Of a DNA stretch of 64,000 bases, positions 44,812-53,556 are shown one piece after another. The DNA is from Nostoc sp. UHCC 0926 (GTDB lineage: Bacteria > Cyanobacteriota > Cyanobacteriia > Cyanobacteriales > Nostocaceae). Position 1 is the first letter of the stretch; each line of letters begins with the position of its first letter. The notes below the pieces were generated by a model. That model did no database searches, was not told the origin of the DNA, and saw only the letters and a program-made list of their open reading frames with translations. The stretch is taken from NCBI RefSeq assembly GCF_028623165.1, contig NZ_CP117768.1, positions 1,612,001 to 1,676,000 on the forward strand, read 5' to 3'. Position numbers and translations under genes: made by a program.

Positions 44812-45669
44812 ATGATGTTTTTGCGATTTCCCCGTCGTTTATTTCTATTTAATCTGCTAGGTTTGACATTTGCTGCCTGCCAATCACCAAAGGAGTTTGA
44901 GGGCACGTTAACTATTGGTGTTATCAACTATGGTGGAGGCGATCAGATAATTAACCAATATGCTAAATTTAATAGTTACTTGGGTGAAAAAACAAACTCA
45001 TATATTCAGCTAGAGCCTGCTTTTAATGAAAATAGAGCGGTTGAGCGCCTTCAGGCTCGTGCTTGGTCATTGGTATTTGCTCCACCAGGTTTAGCGGCTA
45101 TTGCGATCGCCCGTCACCAATATGTTCCCCTGTTTCCTTTAATAGGTATTAGTAATTTGCGTTCAATCTTCGTTGTTCGCAAAGACAATCCAATATCTGA
45201 CTTAAAACAGCTGCAAGGTCAAACAGTGGCTTTAGGTCAGTTAGGTTCAGCAACAGGATATTATTTCCCACTTTACAATCTTTATGGTACAACACTAGCA
45301 CAGATCCTATTTGCACCCACACCCAAAGCTGGGCTGGAATTGGTCGCCCAAGGAAAAGCGATCGCCTGTGCTGTCTCGGAGGCGGAATTGGCTCTCTACG
45401 GTTCACAGTTGGGCCCAACCGAATTTCGCATATTATTTAAAGACCCTCACTATGTACCATTAGGTGTGGTCTTGATTGGGCCGAATGTAGAACGTAACCG
45501 TCAAGAGTTCATCCGCAAAGTCATGAGTGATGCACCTTCAGGTTTAGCTCAAGAAGTAGGGTATATATCCAATGGACAAGTACCAGATTACAAATACATG
45601 ATTTCTGTGGTTGATCGGCTGAGTTCGATTACTTCTCAGCTACAAAAAAAACCTGTTCGTTTATTTTAA
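44812..45669 (+). CDS. PhnD-like substrate-binding lipoprotein
   Basis: 285 residues. The N-terminal basic segment (MMFLRFPRRLFLF) and hydrophobic stretch end at a cysteine in GLTFAACQSP, consistent with a lipobox-type signal. The mature part has the periplasmic binding protein fold of phosphate/phosphonate-binding (PhnD-type) proteins: LTIGVINYGGGDQIINQ, LRSIFVVRKDNPISDLKQLQ, GQTVALGQLGSATGYYFPLY. No ABC ATPase or permease gene is adjacent, so it may deliver ligand to a sensor instead of a transporter. It diverges from the Tll0287-like sensor. Confidence 0.85.
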   Translation: MMFLRFPRRLFLFNLLGLTFAACQSPKEFEGTLTIGVINYGGGDQIINQYAKFNSYLGEKTNSYIQLEPAFNENRAVERLQARAWSLVFAPPGLAAIAIARHQYVPLFPLIGISNLRSIFVVRKDNPISDLKQLQGQTVALGQLGSATGYYFPLYNLYGTTLAQILFAPTPKAGLELVAQGKAIACAVSEAELALYGSQLGPTEFRILFKDPHYVPLGVVLIGPNVERNRQEFIRKVMSDAPSGLAQEVGYISNGQVPDYKYMISVVDRLSSITSQLQKKPVRLF

Positions 45670-45972
45670 TCAACGTAAAATCAACCTTTTTAGCGTTTAT
45701 TTTTGTTTAAATCCTCAAATAATACTCAAAATCCTGCTTCTCAATACTTAAGCATAGTTAATAAGTAATGAATTAATACTTATTATCTACACTCTGAAAA
45801 TGCTCACTATCTTATTGCCTAAATACTCCTATGTCTTTTATCTTCTGAGTTGTTGAAGTACTAGTCTAAGTACTCCAGACATTATTTACATACCCTTACC
45901 TGTACTCTAAGGCACTTACAAAAAACTCCCCTCTAGGATGAAGGGAGTTAGCTGACAGAGATTAATGGATGA
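45670..45972. other. Intergenic region
   Basis: AT-rich, with no gene seen; contains the terminator at 45919-45949. Confidence 0.5.
45919..45949 (-). terminator. Intrinsic terminator of the SAP-like gene
   Basis: On the minus strand AACTCCC pairs with GGGAGTT around an 11-nt loop, and the second arm runs straight into TTTTTTG. This lies 24 bp beyond the stop codon at 45973. Confidence 0.8.
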
Positions 45973-46350
45973 TTACTGAGTCAGTAATCCGATAGCCATT
46001 TCAAGATACATTTTCGCTTTATGCAAAGCTAACAGCTTCTCTTGAGTGTACCTATCTGGGTAATTCATGATTCTCCCTTCCATCGTAATTTTGATGAGTG
46101 CTGCTTGTTCATCCGTAGGAGCATTCATCTCATCTATAGCGTTACTCAGTGCTTGCATGAAAGCAAAGGTAGGAGGTTTTAACCCTTTACCTGCCTCGAA
46201 TTGAGATAATGCCATTCGAGGGAATACCATCAAGGATGTAATCCACGAGGTCTTGTACCCTTTATTCCCAGTTGGTTTGATGCCGTAGCGTGAGCATAGC
46301 TCACTGAGTTCTTTGATGGTTTTGATTTCTAACTCGGAACGCGTAAACAT
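45973..46350 (-). CDS. SAP-domain-like DNA-binding protein
   Basis: 125 residues. The N-terminal KTIKELSELCSRYGIKPTGN followed by KGYKTSWITSL has the helix-extended-loop-helix pattern of SAP domains, which bind DNA. The C-terminal part (QEKLLALHKAKMYLEMAIGL) is helical and may dimerise. It is divergent from a ribbon-helix-helix-type small gene, and both genes end in strong terminators, so the pair is a self-contained module. Its role is unknown; a plasmid, phage or toxin-antitoxin origin is possible. Confidence 0.65.
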   Translation of the reverse strand: MFTRSELEIKTIKELSELCSRYGIKPTGNKGYKTSWITSLMVFPRMALSQFEAGKGLKPPTFAFMQALSNAIDEMNAPTDEQAALIKITMEGRIMNYPDRYTQEKLLALHKAKMYLEMAIGLLTQ

Positions 46351-46477
46351 AAAATAGAGTTACCTCTTGTAAAAGTGGTATCGGTGAGCTACAAGTTTTC
46401 CAGACAATATGCTCACCGATTTAAAACTCTATTCCCTCGCAAACATTAGTATCAAGCCTTATTTACATCTCTCAACA

Positions 46478-46666
46478 ATGCCTAATCCTAAAGGGAACCC
46501 ACAGAATTTTGAGCCAGCACAACCAAAAGGTGAGGAACCCATGACAGCTACTATTAGTTTTCGTGCTACTGAAAAGATGAAGGAAGAGGTGAAGGCACAA
46601 GAAGACCCGCCAGAGTTTTGTCGCCAAGCTATCCAAGAAAAGCTAGATAAGGATAAAAAGAAATAA
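46478..46666 (+). CDS. Small ribbon-helix-helix-like protein
   Basis: 62 residues from the ATG at 46478 (MPNPKGNPQNFEPAQPKGEE); the frame also allows a start at 46409. After a flexible polar arm, TATISFRATEKMKEEVKAQE and PEFCRQAIQEKLDK show a beta strand and two helices like RHH DNA-binding proteins. The MPNPKGNP opening is common to a family of small cyanobacterial proteins. It is divergent from the SAP-like gene and closes with its own terminator. Confidence 0.7.
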   Translation: MPNPKGNPQNFEPAQPKGEEPMTATISFRATEKMKEEVKAQEDPPEFCRQAIQEKLDKDKKK

Positions 46667-46686
46667 TTCCAAAAAACTCTAAACAT

Positions 46687-46717
46687 AAAAAGCTCCCTAC
46701 TTATCAGGGAGCTTTTA
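46687..46717 (+). terminator. Intrinsic terminator of the RHH-like gene
   Basis: AAAAGCTCCCT at 46687-46698 pairs with AGGGAGCTTTT at 46706-46717 around a short loop, followed by ATTTTG. It begins 21 bp after the stop codon. Confidence 0.85.
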
Positions 46718-46900
46718 TTTTGAAAAAAATTTGAGCTTCAATTGTTGAAATATAGTTCAATCATTTATTCGATCTTTTGTCCAAGTTTAATGTAAATGTA
46801 CTACTTCTGTATTGATTTATTAATGTAATACTGTGCTTGCTAAAAAGATTTACTTAAAGGAGCGCTAGAGTTCGATTTTTGGGAAGTAATATTATCTTGC

Positions 46901-47671
46901 TCAAAAAAACAATTTGAATCGTGCTAGCTGGTTTTCAATGGTTCCTGTGAGGATTTTATTTAGTTCTGTGGTGTCTTGGAATTGCAAAATTTGCTGTGTG
47001 GGTAAGTCGAAGGGAAATTGCCCTTCAAACTCTGGGCGTTGCATTTGCGCTAGTAAAATCTGTTCAGACCGCTTACTTTGAATAGCATAGCCAATCTCAA
47101 TACAGACATTAGGACTGGGAATTAGTTGGGGAGTTTCTTTACCATCAATACTAGCAATGGGTGTGGTGTCAGCGATAAATAACAAACTCTTACGGATTTT
47201 TCGCATGATCGTGCGGTTAATCCGTACAGGCGCACCGCTGGGACGAGAGGATTCTACTAATGTTAGGGGAAAGCGCGATCGCTTGTTTAAACTGTCCAAA
47301 CTTTTTTGCAGTTCTTCTCTTAGAACATTCGTCGCTGCGGCATACTCAGTTTGATAGCATAAAAAAATCGTTGGTTCTAACTGAGCTAACACCGCCTGCT
47401 TGGTGAAATAAATTTCATGACTAATTAAGTCAATGTTAGCTACGCAATAGCCACCACTACCTTCAATATAAAATTCAATATTTTCTCCTTCCAGATAGCG
47501 CCCAAACCAAGTTGATTTCTTAACTTCGTCGCTTTCTTCCAAAAAGTCTGCTCGCAATGCTGATTTCAACAGGCTTTTTTTGCTTAAGCGAATGTCTGGC
47601 AGACGTTTTTCCAGTTCTGGAATCGGCTCGTAATCCTGTAGATACCACGCTCTGAGCGCAATAATTGACAT
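46901..47671 (-). CDS. TIR-like domain protein
   Basis: 256 residues. The N-terminal 95 residues are unrecognised (YLQDYEPIPELEKRLPDIRL; WFGRYLEGENIEFYIEGSGG). From about residue 100 a TIR-like fold appears: TIFLCYQTEYAAATNVLREE, then KIRKSLLFIADTTPI, PNVCIEIGYAIQSKRSEQIL with a candidate catalytic Glu, and FPFDLPTQQILQFQD. The last two blocks recall the predicted nucleotide-binding TIR-like proteins found in bacterial defence loci. TIR-type enzymes often cleave NAD; activity here is inference. It is an isolated gene, with no partner sensor adjacent. Confidence 0.65.
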   Translation of the reverse strand: MSIIALRAWYLQDYEPIPELEKRLPDIRLSKKSLLKSALRADFLEESDEVKKSTWFGRYLEGENIEFYIEGSGGYCVANIDLISHEIYFTKQAVLAQLEPTIFLCYQTEYAAATNVLREELQKSLDSLNKRSRFPLTLVESSRPSGAPVRINRTIMRKIRKSLLFIADTTPIASIDGKETPQLIPSPNVCIEIGYAIQSKRSEQILLAQMQRPEFEGQFPFDLPTQQILQFQDTTELNKILTGTIENQLARFKLFF

Positions 47672-48291
47672 AAGGCGCTATTTAAACTATTTCTCACTAT
47701 TCAACTTTGTATAATCTTACACCCAGAGGAGACCCTATCTCAGACTTCTCTTTAAACACAACAACACCCAAACCTCTAATTGCTGAACTATTTCCTCCTC
47801 TTCTTTATTCTATCCAGGGATGTACTCACTTTCATCGCTTCTGTAAACAAGTAATGAAAATCAGTTACGGCGTCCCCTAATCTTCCATATTTGAGGAAAT
47901 AGCAGTTTTCGCGTTGGGTGTTGCTGTGTTTTGACGAGACAGATGTAAGTTAAACAGCGTCTTTTACCTCTTACTACATTCCTAATGCAGCTGTTATATC
48001 TGCCAGGGAAGCTTATTTAGTGGCTTCAACTATTAGATTATCATTTGGGGATGGAAGGGATTTTTTTTGCAACGAAACTTTACTTTTAAAGCATTTTTAA
48101 TCTAAGTTAATATATTAGAGAACCTGGATAGCTTCTAAATCTTTTTTTTAGTCTAATGTTAAAAATTTTATCATAAGCCTTTTGGATGAATTGAGTAATT
48201 ATTATTTCAATCTTTAAGTTTTAAAACTAACATTTTTTAATATTCTGAAAATAAGTGAGAAAATCAAGTTGCCTAATATTTGGTGTCACCT
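47672..48291. other. AT-rich intergenic region
   Basis: No gene recognised. It includes long A/T runs near 48070-48240 and leads into the nested MITE cluster. Confidence 0.5.
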
Positions 48292-48520
48292 TATAGCAGT
48301 TCCTATATGGGTAAGGTACAGAAAAAATAATTAACCATAGATGAACACAGATATAGCGGTTCCCATTCAGATGCGGTACAACATTATATCGCCAGGTGTA
48401 GGGGCACGGCAGTGCCGTGCCCTTACGAGTGTACCTGACGTAAACGAGAACCGCTATACAAGAGAGGACACGGCATTGCCGTGTCCCTACCCAGTACCTA
48501 TTCAAATGAGAATCGCTATA
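48292..48520. mobile_element. MITE-like element interrupted by a related MITE
   Basis: The outer left end TATAGCAGTTCCTATATGGG (48292-48311) is related to the complement of the outer right end AATGAGAATCGCTATA (48505-48520). The right half contains the palindrome GGACACGGCATTGCCGTGTCC split over 48466-48486. The inner element at 48352-48458 lies between them, so one element has inserted into, or beside, a relative. Confidence 0.6.
48352..48458. mobile_element. 107-bp MITE with palindromic centre
   Basis: TATAGCGGTTC at 48352-48362 is matched by its complement GAACCGCTATA at 48448-48458. The middle is a palindrome, GGGCACGGCAGTGCCGTGCC plus C (48402-48422). There is no coding capacity and I cannot define a target duplication. 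Confidence 0.7.
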
Positions 48521-48591
48521 AGCCACAATCCTTCTAAAATTTCGCTTCCTGGTACGCTTAAACTTTTCTTTGCGTCATCTCTGTAGTCGAG

Positions 48592-51435
48592 TTAAAGCAA
48601 ATTAGACATAGGGTTGCTCCACCGTGCTTCCCCTGCTCCCTGTTCCCCCTCCTCCTCTACCTTTGGTTGACGATTGATTTTGGCTGGAGGCTTGACGGGA
48701 ATTTCAATCCAGAACTCTGTACCTTTGCCAGGTTCTGAAATACACTCCATTATTCCACCATGTTTTTCGACAATAATTTGATAGCTGATTGCCAGTCCCA
48801 GTCCTGTACCTTTGCCCACAGGTTTGGTAGTGTAAAACGGGTCAAAAATTCGCTTTTTCACCTCTTGAGTCATTCCGGGCCCATTGTCACAAATACGAAT
48901 CAACAGATGAGAGTTGTCTACTGAGATTTTAGTGGAAATGCGAATAGTGAGAATTGGGCATGAGTTATTCTTTTTGTCCCCCTTGTCCCTAGTCTTCAGT
49001 TCCCCAGTCCCCAGTCTCCAGTCTTCAGTCCTCATTATCAGGGCATCTATGGCATTGCTGAGAATATTCATGAATACCTGATTCATTTGGCCAGCATAGC
49101 ATTCCACCGGTGGAATGTTGCCATAGTCTTTAATTACCTGAATACCTGGAAATTCAGCATTTGCTTTCAACCGATGTTGCAAAATTAATAAGGTGTTGTC
49201 AATGCCTTCATGCAGGTCAACACGCTTGTTTTCAGCCTCATCCAAGCGAGAAAAATTTCGTAACGACAGCACTATTGAGCGGATGCGCTCGGTTCCTACT
49301 TGCATTGAGGTCATGATTTTCGGGAGGTCTTCTACCAAAAATTCAAAATCGATCGCTTTGATCGCAACGTGAATTTCACTATGGGGGAGGGGATAGTGTA
49401 ACTGGTAGAGGCGTAAAATTTCTAGCAGTTGTTCGGTGTAGTCACTAGCGTGGCACAGGTTACCGTAGATAAAGTTAACGGGGTTGTTGATTTCGTGGGC
49501 GACACCCGCCACCAACTGTCCTAGGCCAGACATTTTTTCGGTGTGAATCAATTTTGTCTGTGTTTCTTGGAGTTCATGTAGGGTATGCTCTAAATGTGCA
49601 GCTTGATTTCTGGCTTCAGTTTCGGCATCACAGGTTTGTTGGTAGAGTTCTGCTTGTTGAATGGCGATCGCAGCCTGATCTCCTAGCTGTTGCAATAAAT
49701 CAATTTCTGCATCCTGCCAATTTCTGGGAGCCTTACACTCATGGGCAATTAGTAACCCCCATAGTTCCATACCCATATTTATCGGAACTATTAAGTTTGC
49801 TTGCACTTGCAGACTCTGCAAAAACTCTCGATGACAATCACTTAAAGGATCTGTTGAAACATTGTTAATTGCCCTTACCTTGCCCTGAAAGTATGGACTT
49901 GTATACTGCTCAGGAAAGCATTCCGGTGGTGCATTCACTCCCAAAGTTGACTGCCAATTACCATTGATCTCTTCCACAATCACCGATCTACTCTGAAGTT
50001 GGAAAATCAGCACCCGGTCTGAGTTTAGCAGGGGACGGACTTCCCGAACGATGGATTGCAGGGTTGTCTGCAAGTCCAATGTGCGGCGAATCTGTTCTGT
50101 GACTTGCTTGAGTACTTTGGTAAGCAGTAATGATTTTTCGAGTTCAGCCGTTTGCTCTTGCACCCGCAGTTCTAGGTTGGCATTCAGGGCTTGTTCCTCT
50201 TTGTACATTTGCTGCTGCTGAATTGCCATTGAGAAATGATCGTACAAGGCTTGTGCCAATAAGATTTCTTCCGGTTTCCACTCAGCTGCTTGTCCCTTTT
50301 TTTGCTCTCGCCAAACCTCAAAGGAAAGCTGGGGTAAAAGTTGTCGCCGATTTTGTTCACATAGTCCCGCCCACAAGATTTCTGTTTCAAATTCCGAGCG
50401 AAAAATGCTTAATACACCGATAAATTTTTCGCGGTAATGTAAGGGAATCACCATGAGTCCGCGAATTTGAGTAGAACGGAATGCTAAAGCCAAAACTCGC
50501 AAACGTGGTTCTTTATAGAGGTCAGCGGTTGTCCAAATATTACCTGGTTTCCACTCAGCCATCCAGTTTTGCCACATAGGATGCTGTTCGATAATACTGT
50601 TGTCTAACTCGTAGGGGAGTGTAGGTTGGTCGCCCCAGGTGTATAGTTCCCGACTCTGTTCAATGTAAAGCCTGCCACCGACTCCACCGAAGGCAGTAAT
50701 AACTTCTTCTAGCGCTCCCTGCAATTGGATTATCGGTAGTTTATGCAATAGTGTGGTAACTCGGTTAATAGTAACTTCTCGCTCTTGCTTGGCGAGGGTT
50801 TCGGTGAGGAGATTACTTTGAGCGATCGCTACCGCTACCTGATCGGCAACTTGCTGCGATACTTTTAGTTCCCGCTTCAAAATCTTTCGCGGTTCACTAT
50901 GGTGAGATACCAACAATCCCCATAATTTAGGCTTTGCCGATTGTTCTTGTGGGTCGCAATGTAAAATTGGTACTACCAAAGAAGACTGCACGCCCATTGC
51001 CTTTAAGTATTGAATATGGCACGGGTCTACCTGCCGATAGTAGATATTAGTTTCTAGGGGTTTGCCAGTTTCTTTTGATTGTAGAGGCGATAGCCCGATC
51101 TTCTCGTTTGCTACATCGACAATCGAACGTTGTCCCACTGACAAAAACATCTCTCTGGCCGCTTCGGGAATATCATGAACTGGGAAGCGCAACCCCAATA
51201 ACGATGGCAGACGCTGGTCATGAATAGATTCAGTAATAACTTCACCATTACCATTAGCATCAAAGCGATACACCATTACTCGATCTGAACGCAAAAATAA
51301 ACGTACTTCAGTAACGGTAGTCGTTAATATTTCTTGCAGGTCGAGCGATCGCCTGATCTGGTTTATCATCCGATGCAGTAAACTTTCTTGGTCTAAGTTT
51401 TGCTGCAAACCTTTTGGTTTATCGGTAAATGTCAT
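48592..51435 (-). CDS. Phytochrome/cyanobacteriochrome-like multi-GAF sensor histidine kinase
   Basis: 947 residues. GAF1 (about 30-215) has the phytochrome-like FPVHDIPEAARE and a cysteine-histidine pair, DPCHIQYLKAMGVQSSLVVP (Cys139), where bilin-binding domains attach chromophore. GAF2 spans about 225-400. GAF3 (about 445-600) has SDCHREFLQSLQVQANLIVP, again with Cys-His. The kinase has the H-box GLGQLVAGVAHEINNPVNF, the N-box FMNILSNAIDAL and the ATP lid CDNGPGMTQEVKK with GKGTGLGLAISYQI. There is no membrane helix and no receiver domain. It may be a light sensor; chromophore binding is inference, since such Cys-His pairs also occur in bilin-free GAFs. The last 20 residues are low-complexity and probably new. 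Confidence 0.9.
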   Translation of the reverse strand: MTFTDKPKGLQQNLDQESLLHRMINQIRRSLDLQEILTTTVTEVRLFLRSDRVMVYRFDANGNGEVITESIHDQRLPSLLGLRFPVHDIPEAAREMFLSVGQRSIVDVANEKIGLSPLQSKETGKPLETNIYYRQVDPCHIQYLKAMGVQSSLVVPILHCDPQEQSAKPKLWGLLVSHHSEPRKILKRELKVSQQVADQVAVAIAQSNLLTETLAKQEREVTINRVTTLLHKLPIIQLQGALEEVITAFGGVGGRLYIEQSRELYTWGDQPTLPYELDNSIIEQHPMWQNWMAEWKPGNIWTTADLYKEPRLRVLALAFRSTQIRGLMVIPLHYREKFIGVLSIFRSEFETEILWAGLCEQNRRQLLPQLSFEVWREQKKGQAAEWKPEEILLAQALYDHFSMAIQQQQMYKEEQALNANLELRVQEQTAELEKSLLLTKVLKQVTEQIRRTLDLQTTLQSIVREVRPLLNSDRVLIFQLQSRSVIVEEINGNWQSTLGVNAPPECFPEQYTSPYFQGKVRAINNVSTDPLSDCHREFLQSLQVQANLIVPINMGMELWGLLIAHECKAPRNWQDAEIDLLQQLGDQAAIAIQQAELYQQTCDAETEARNQAAHLEHTLHELQETQTKLIHTEKMSGLGQLVAGVAHEINNPVNFIYGNLCHASDYTEQLLEILRLYQLHYPLPHSEIHVAIKAIDFEFLVEDLPKIMTSMQVGTERIRSIVLSLRNFSRLDEAENKRVDLHEGIDNTLLILQHRLKANAEFPGIQVIKDYGNIPPVECYAGQMNQVFMNILSNAIDALIMRTEDWRLGTGELKTRDKGDKKNNSCPILTIRISTKISVDNSHLLIRICDNGPGMTQEVKKRIFDPFYTTKPVGKGTGLGLAISYQIIVEKHGGIMECISEPGKGTEFWIEIPVKPPAKINRQPKVEEEGEQGAGEARWSNPMSNLL

Positions 51436-51991
51436 TGCCTATATACACCATGACTGAAGTATAATTTTTTTTATAATTGTCTTTGATAAAAATTTTCAAC
51501 TTACAATGCCTTGATTTTCATCCAATTTTAAGAAATTCCTGCTACAAATGCGTTGCTTGGGGCGTACATTTGTTGCAAATATTTTTGGAAATGGATTTTG
51601 AGGATATTTGAAAAGTATCAGATATTTTACTTGATCCCCGTAGCCTTCTAAAATTTATTTAAGTAAATATTAAAACGCTTACTGTATCAGTAAAGACTTT
51701 TCAAACATTTCTCAAGTCTAAAGTTAATAAATTTTAATCATTGTCATCTATATAATTTTATATTCTAAAACATGAAGTTATTTCAGTAATTATACTTAAA
51801 TTTATGCCTGAATAATTTCCTGAAATTAAAAATATTTTTTGACGATTTTTGCCCATTAATTCAATTAATTAAGATTTTTTCAAATAAACAACTAAATTAT
51901 TGGCAACTTTTTCAAATATTTTTGGCTGGGGAATTTTACTATTCCCCGTACAATTGCTGATTTTATGTTGAATGCAACTATTTTGATGAAA
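51436..51991. other. AT-rich intergenic region
   Basis: Separates the histidine kinase from the NADAR gene (both on the minus strand). It should hold the kinase promoter. No gene, and only simple AT palindromes such as TTAATTCAATTAATTAA. Confidence 0.5.
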
Positions 51992-52462
51992 TTATTCGTA
52001 AATTACCGTTAAAGATAGTAACTTACGGATTTCTTCACGCACACTCATGAGAGTTTTTCCGAGATGGTTTTGACCTGTTTTATTAGCACCACAGCCCCAA
52101 AAAGAATCGGTTGGGGAGTTTTCAACCAAAATCTCATCGCCTGTGTTCAGGAGAACTTCTCTAATATCAAGATGAGTGAGAAACTTTTTGAGTACAGCTT
52201 CTCGCATAATTTGAGTTTTCACCAAATCCCAGTCTCGACGGAATTGGCGAGTGTTACATCTTCCCAAAGCGGCAGCTTCTTCTGGGGTGGCGGCGGCATG
52301 AATGAGGGGTATAATTGCCGCATCTGTGCTGCCGACAAACTTTTGCGCTTGATAATAATGCTCAACCGTTGGCCAGTAAGTACCCTGGATATGGATTCTA
52401 TGGGGAGAAAAGTTAGAAAAACAGCCATAAGGCTGCCAAACCTTATAAAAGTAAATAGTCAT
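51992..52462 (-). CDS. NADAR family (YbiA-like) protein
   Basis: 156 residues covering a full NADAR domain: YGCFSNFSPHRIHIQGTYWP, TVEHYYQAQKFVGS, EEAAALGRCN, WDLVKTQIMREAVLKKF and the end DSFWGCGANKTGQNHLGKTL. NADAR proteins act on ADP-ribose-linked nucleobases or early riboflavin pathway intermediates as N-glycosidases; some reverse guanine ADP-ribosylation of DNA next to DarT-like toxins. No DarT-like gene is adjacent, so a metabolite-damage role is equally possible. Confidence 0.92.
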   Translation of the reverse strand: MTIYFYKVWQPYGCFSNFSPHRIHIQGTYWPTVEHYYQAQKFVGSTDAAIIPLIHAAATPEEAAALGRCNTRQFRRDWDLVKTQIMREAVLKKFLTHLDIREVLLNTGDEILVENSPTDSFWGCGANKTGQNHLGKTLMSVREEIRKLLSLTVIYE

Positions 52463-53323
52463 TTGAAAATTGCTCTTTTATATATCAACTTCAGGGTAGC
52501 TGAAAGATCGATCGCACTCGCAACCCAAAACCGAACTTATCAAACAGATTTTCTCTCAGTTCATATGATTGGGGATTCTTCCCAACGACTTATAAAGATT
52601 ATCAAACTTCAGGGTAATTGAAACTTTATCAGATTTGAAAACTCCTCATTTGTATGAAGGGTTTGTAACATCACCCTACGGTAATTATTTTACACAATTC
52701 TTGGAACAGCAAGTTTACTACCTTGCTCATGAGCTTACCCTGGATGTGCTAACCACCTAGCAGCTGCTCGCCTTGCTCATTGACTGTCTTCTTGAGTGAG
52801 TCGCAGTGGTAAATTAATTCTTTAGTCAGTTCGTTCTCTGGTAGCCTTCAGGTTTCCATGTCGGTTAGGACATACTGCCACAGACTGCTCCGGCTAAGTT
52901 AATCCAACCTACCGATGAACTGCAAAGATAATCATTATTACCGCTATTGCTGGAAGACCGGGAGGAAAATTAAGCATCGGCACATCACTCAAGGGAATGT
53001 GCGATCGCAATTGGCGTAGCACAGGAAGCAGGAGGTGGAGATTGCGATCGCTTCGGAACTTAAGTCGGTGGAGATTGAAAAGTTAATTCATTAGCAGCGT
53101 GGAGGTAAAAAAACATGACTTCTATGGTTATCTGTTGAAATCACTTTCAGCCTATCTGCTCTGTTCTGATTTGTCACAAGTTCGGGTAGATTTGATCAAC
53201 TTCATCCCATGCCTGGTTCGCTAAACTTTCCAGTGCCTAAGCCTTGAGCTCTTGATGGTCATACTCCCCATGCTGCAAGCTCTCAAAAAAGATTTCGAGA
53301 AAGCAGAAAATAGAGTTTGGCGT
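52463..53323. other. Degraded region with gene scraps
   Basis: No intact gene. A short frame at 52915-53022 reads NCKDNHYYRYCWKTGRKIKH and RHITQGN, resembling the YYRY...HRHIPGGN segment of small proteins common in cyanobacterial accessory DNA. Further stretches look like decayed coding DNA. Confidence 0.45.
52915..53022 (+). pseudogene. Remnant of a small YYRY/HRHI-type accessory protein
   Basis: The frame starts at an ATG and ends after 35 residues. NHYYRYCWKTGRKIKHRHI is similar to a motif seen in hypothetical genes of cyanobacterial mobile regions. The rest of the protein is lost; a continuation in another frame (EVEIAIASELKSVEIEKLIH) follows, indicating frameshift decay. Confidence 0.35.
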
Positions 53324-53515
53324 TCATAAAGCGTTGATAGCTCCCCTAAGGCGATCGCTGTCAATTTCCACATAGCGCTCTAGGAATTTGAAATCTTGAT
53401 CGCCCGTAATTTGCTTGATTGTATAAAGGTCTGTTCCGTTCTGGTGCAATTTGATGATAAAGCTCCTGTGGGTGCGATGGGTGCTAATACCCTTTGCAAC
53501 CAATCCAGCCCGCCC
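53324..53515 (-). pseudogene. Tyrosine recombinase (integrase) C-terminal remnant
   Basis: The minus-strand frame reads GISTHRTHRSFIIKLHQNGT, DLYTIKQITGDQDFKFLERY and VEIDSDRLRGAINAL before a stop. This matches the C-terminus of tyrosine recombinases: an H-x-x-R-like block, then the GH-D-block and the Y of the nucleophile region. The second conserved histidine is replaced (GDQD instead of GH-D) and the N-terminal two thirds are absent. A stop codon precedes this segment. It is a dead integrase, and it marks an old integration site next to the ppgK-like gene. Confidence 0.6.
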
Positions 53516-53556
53516 TTAGCGCTTAGTACGCCCAGTTGTGACTACTGAAAAACTTT

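Noticed and set aside
52064..52621. 185-residue plus-strand frame opposite the NADAR gene
   Set aside because: Antisense shadow of the well-supported NADAR protein; the tail beyond it has no motif.
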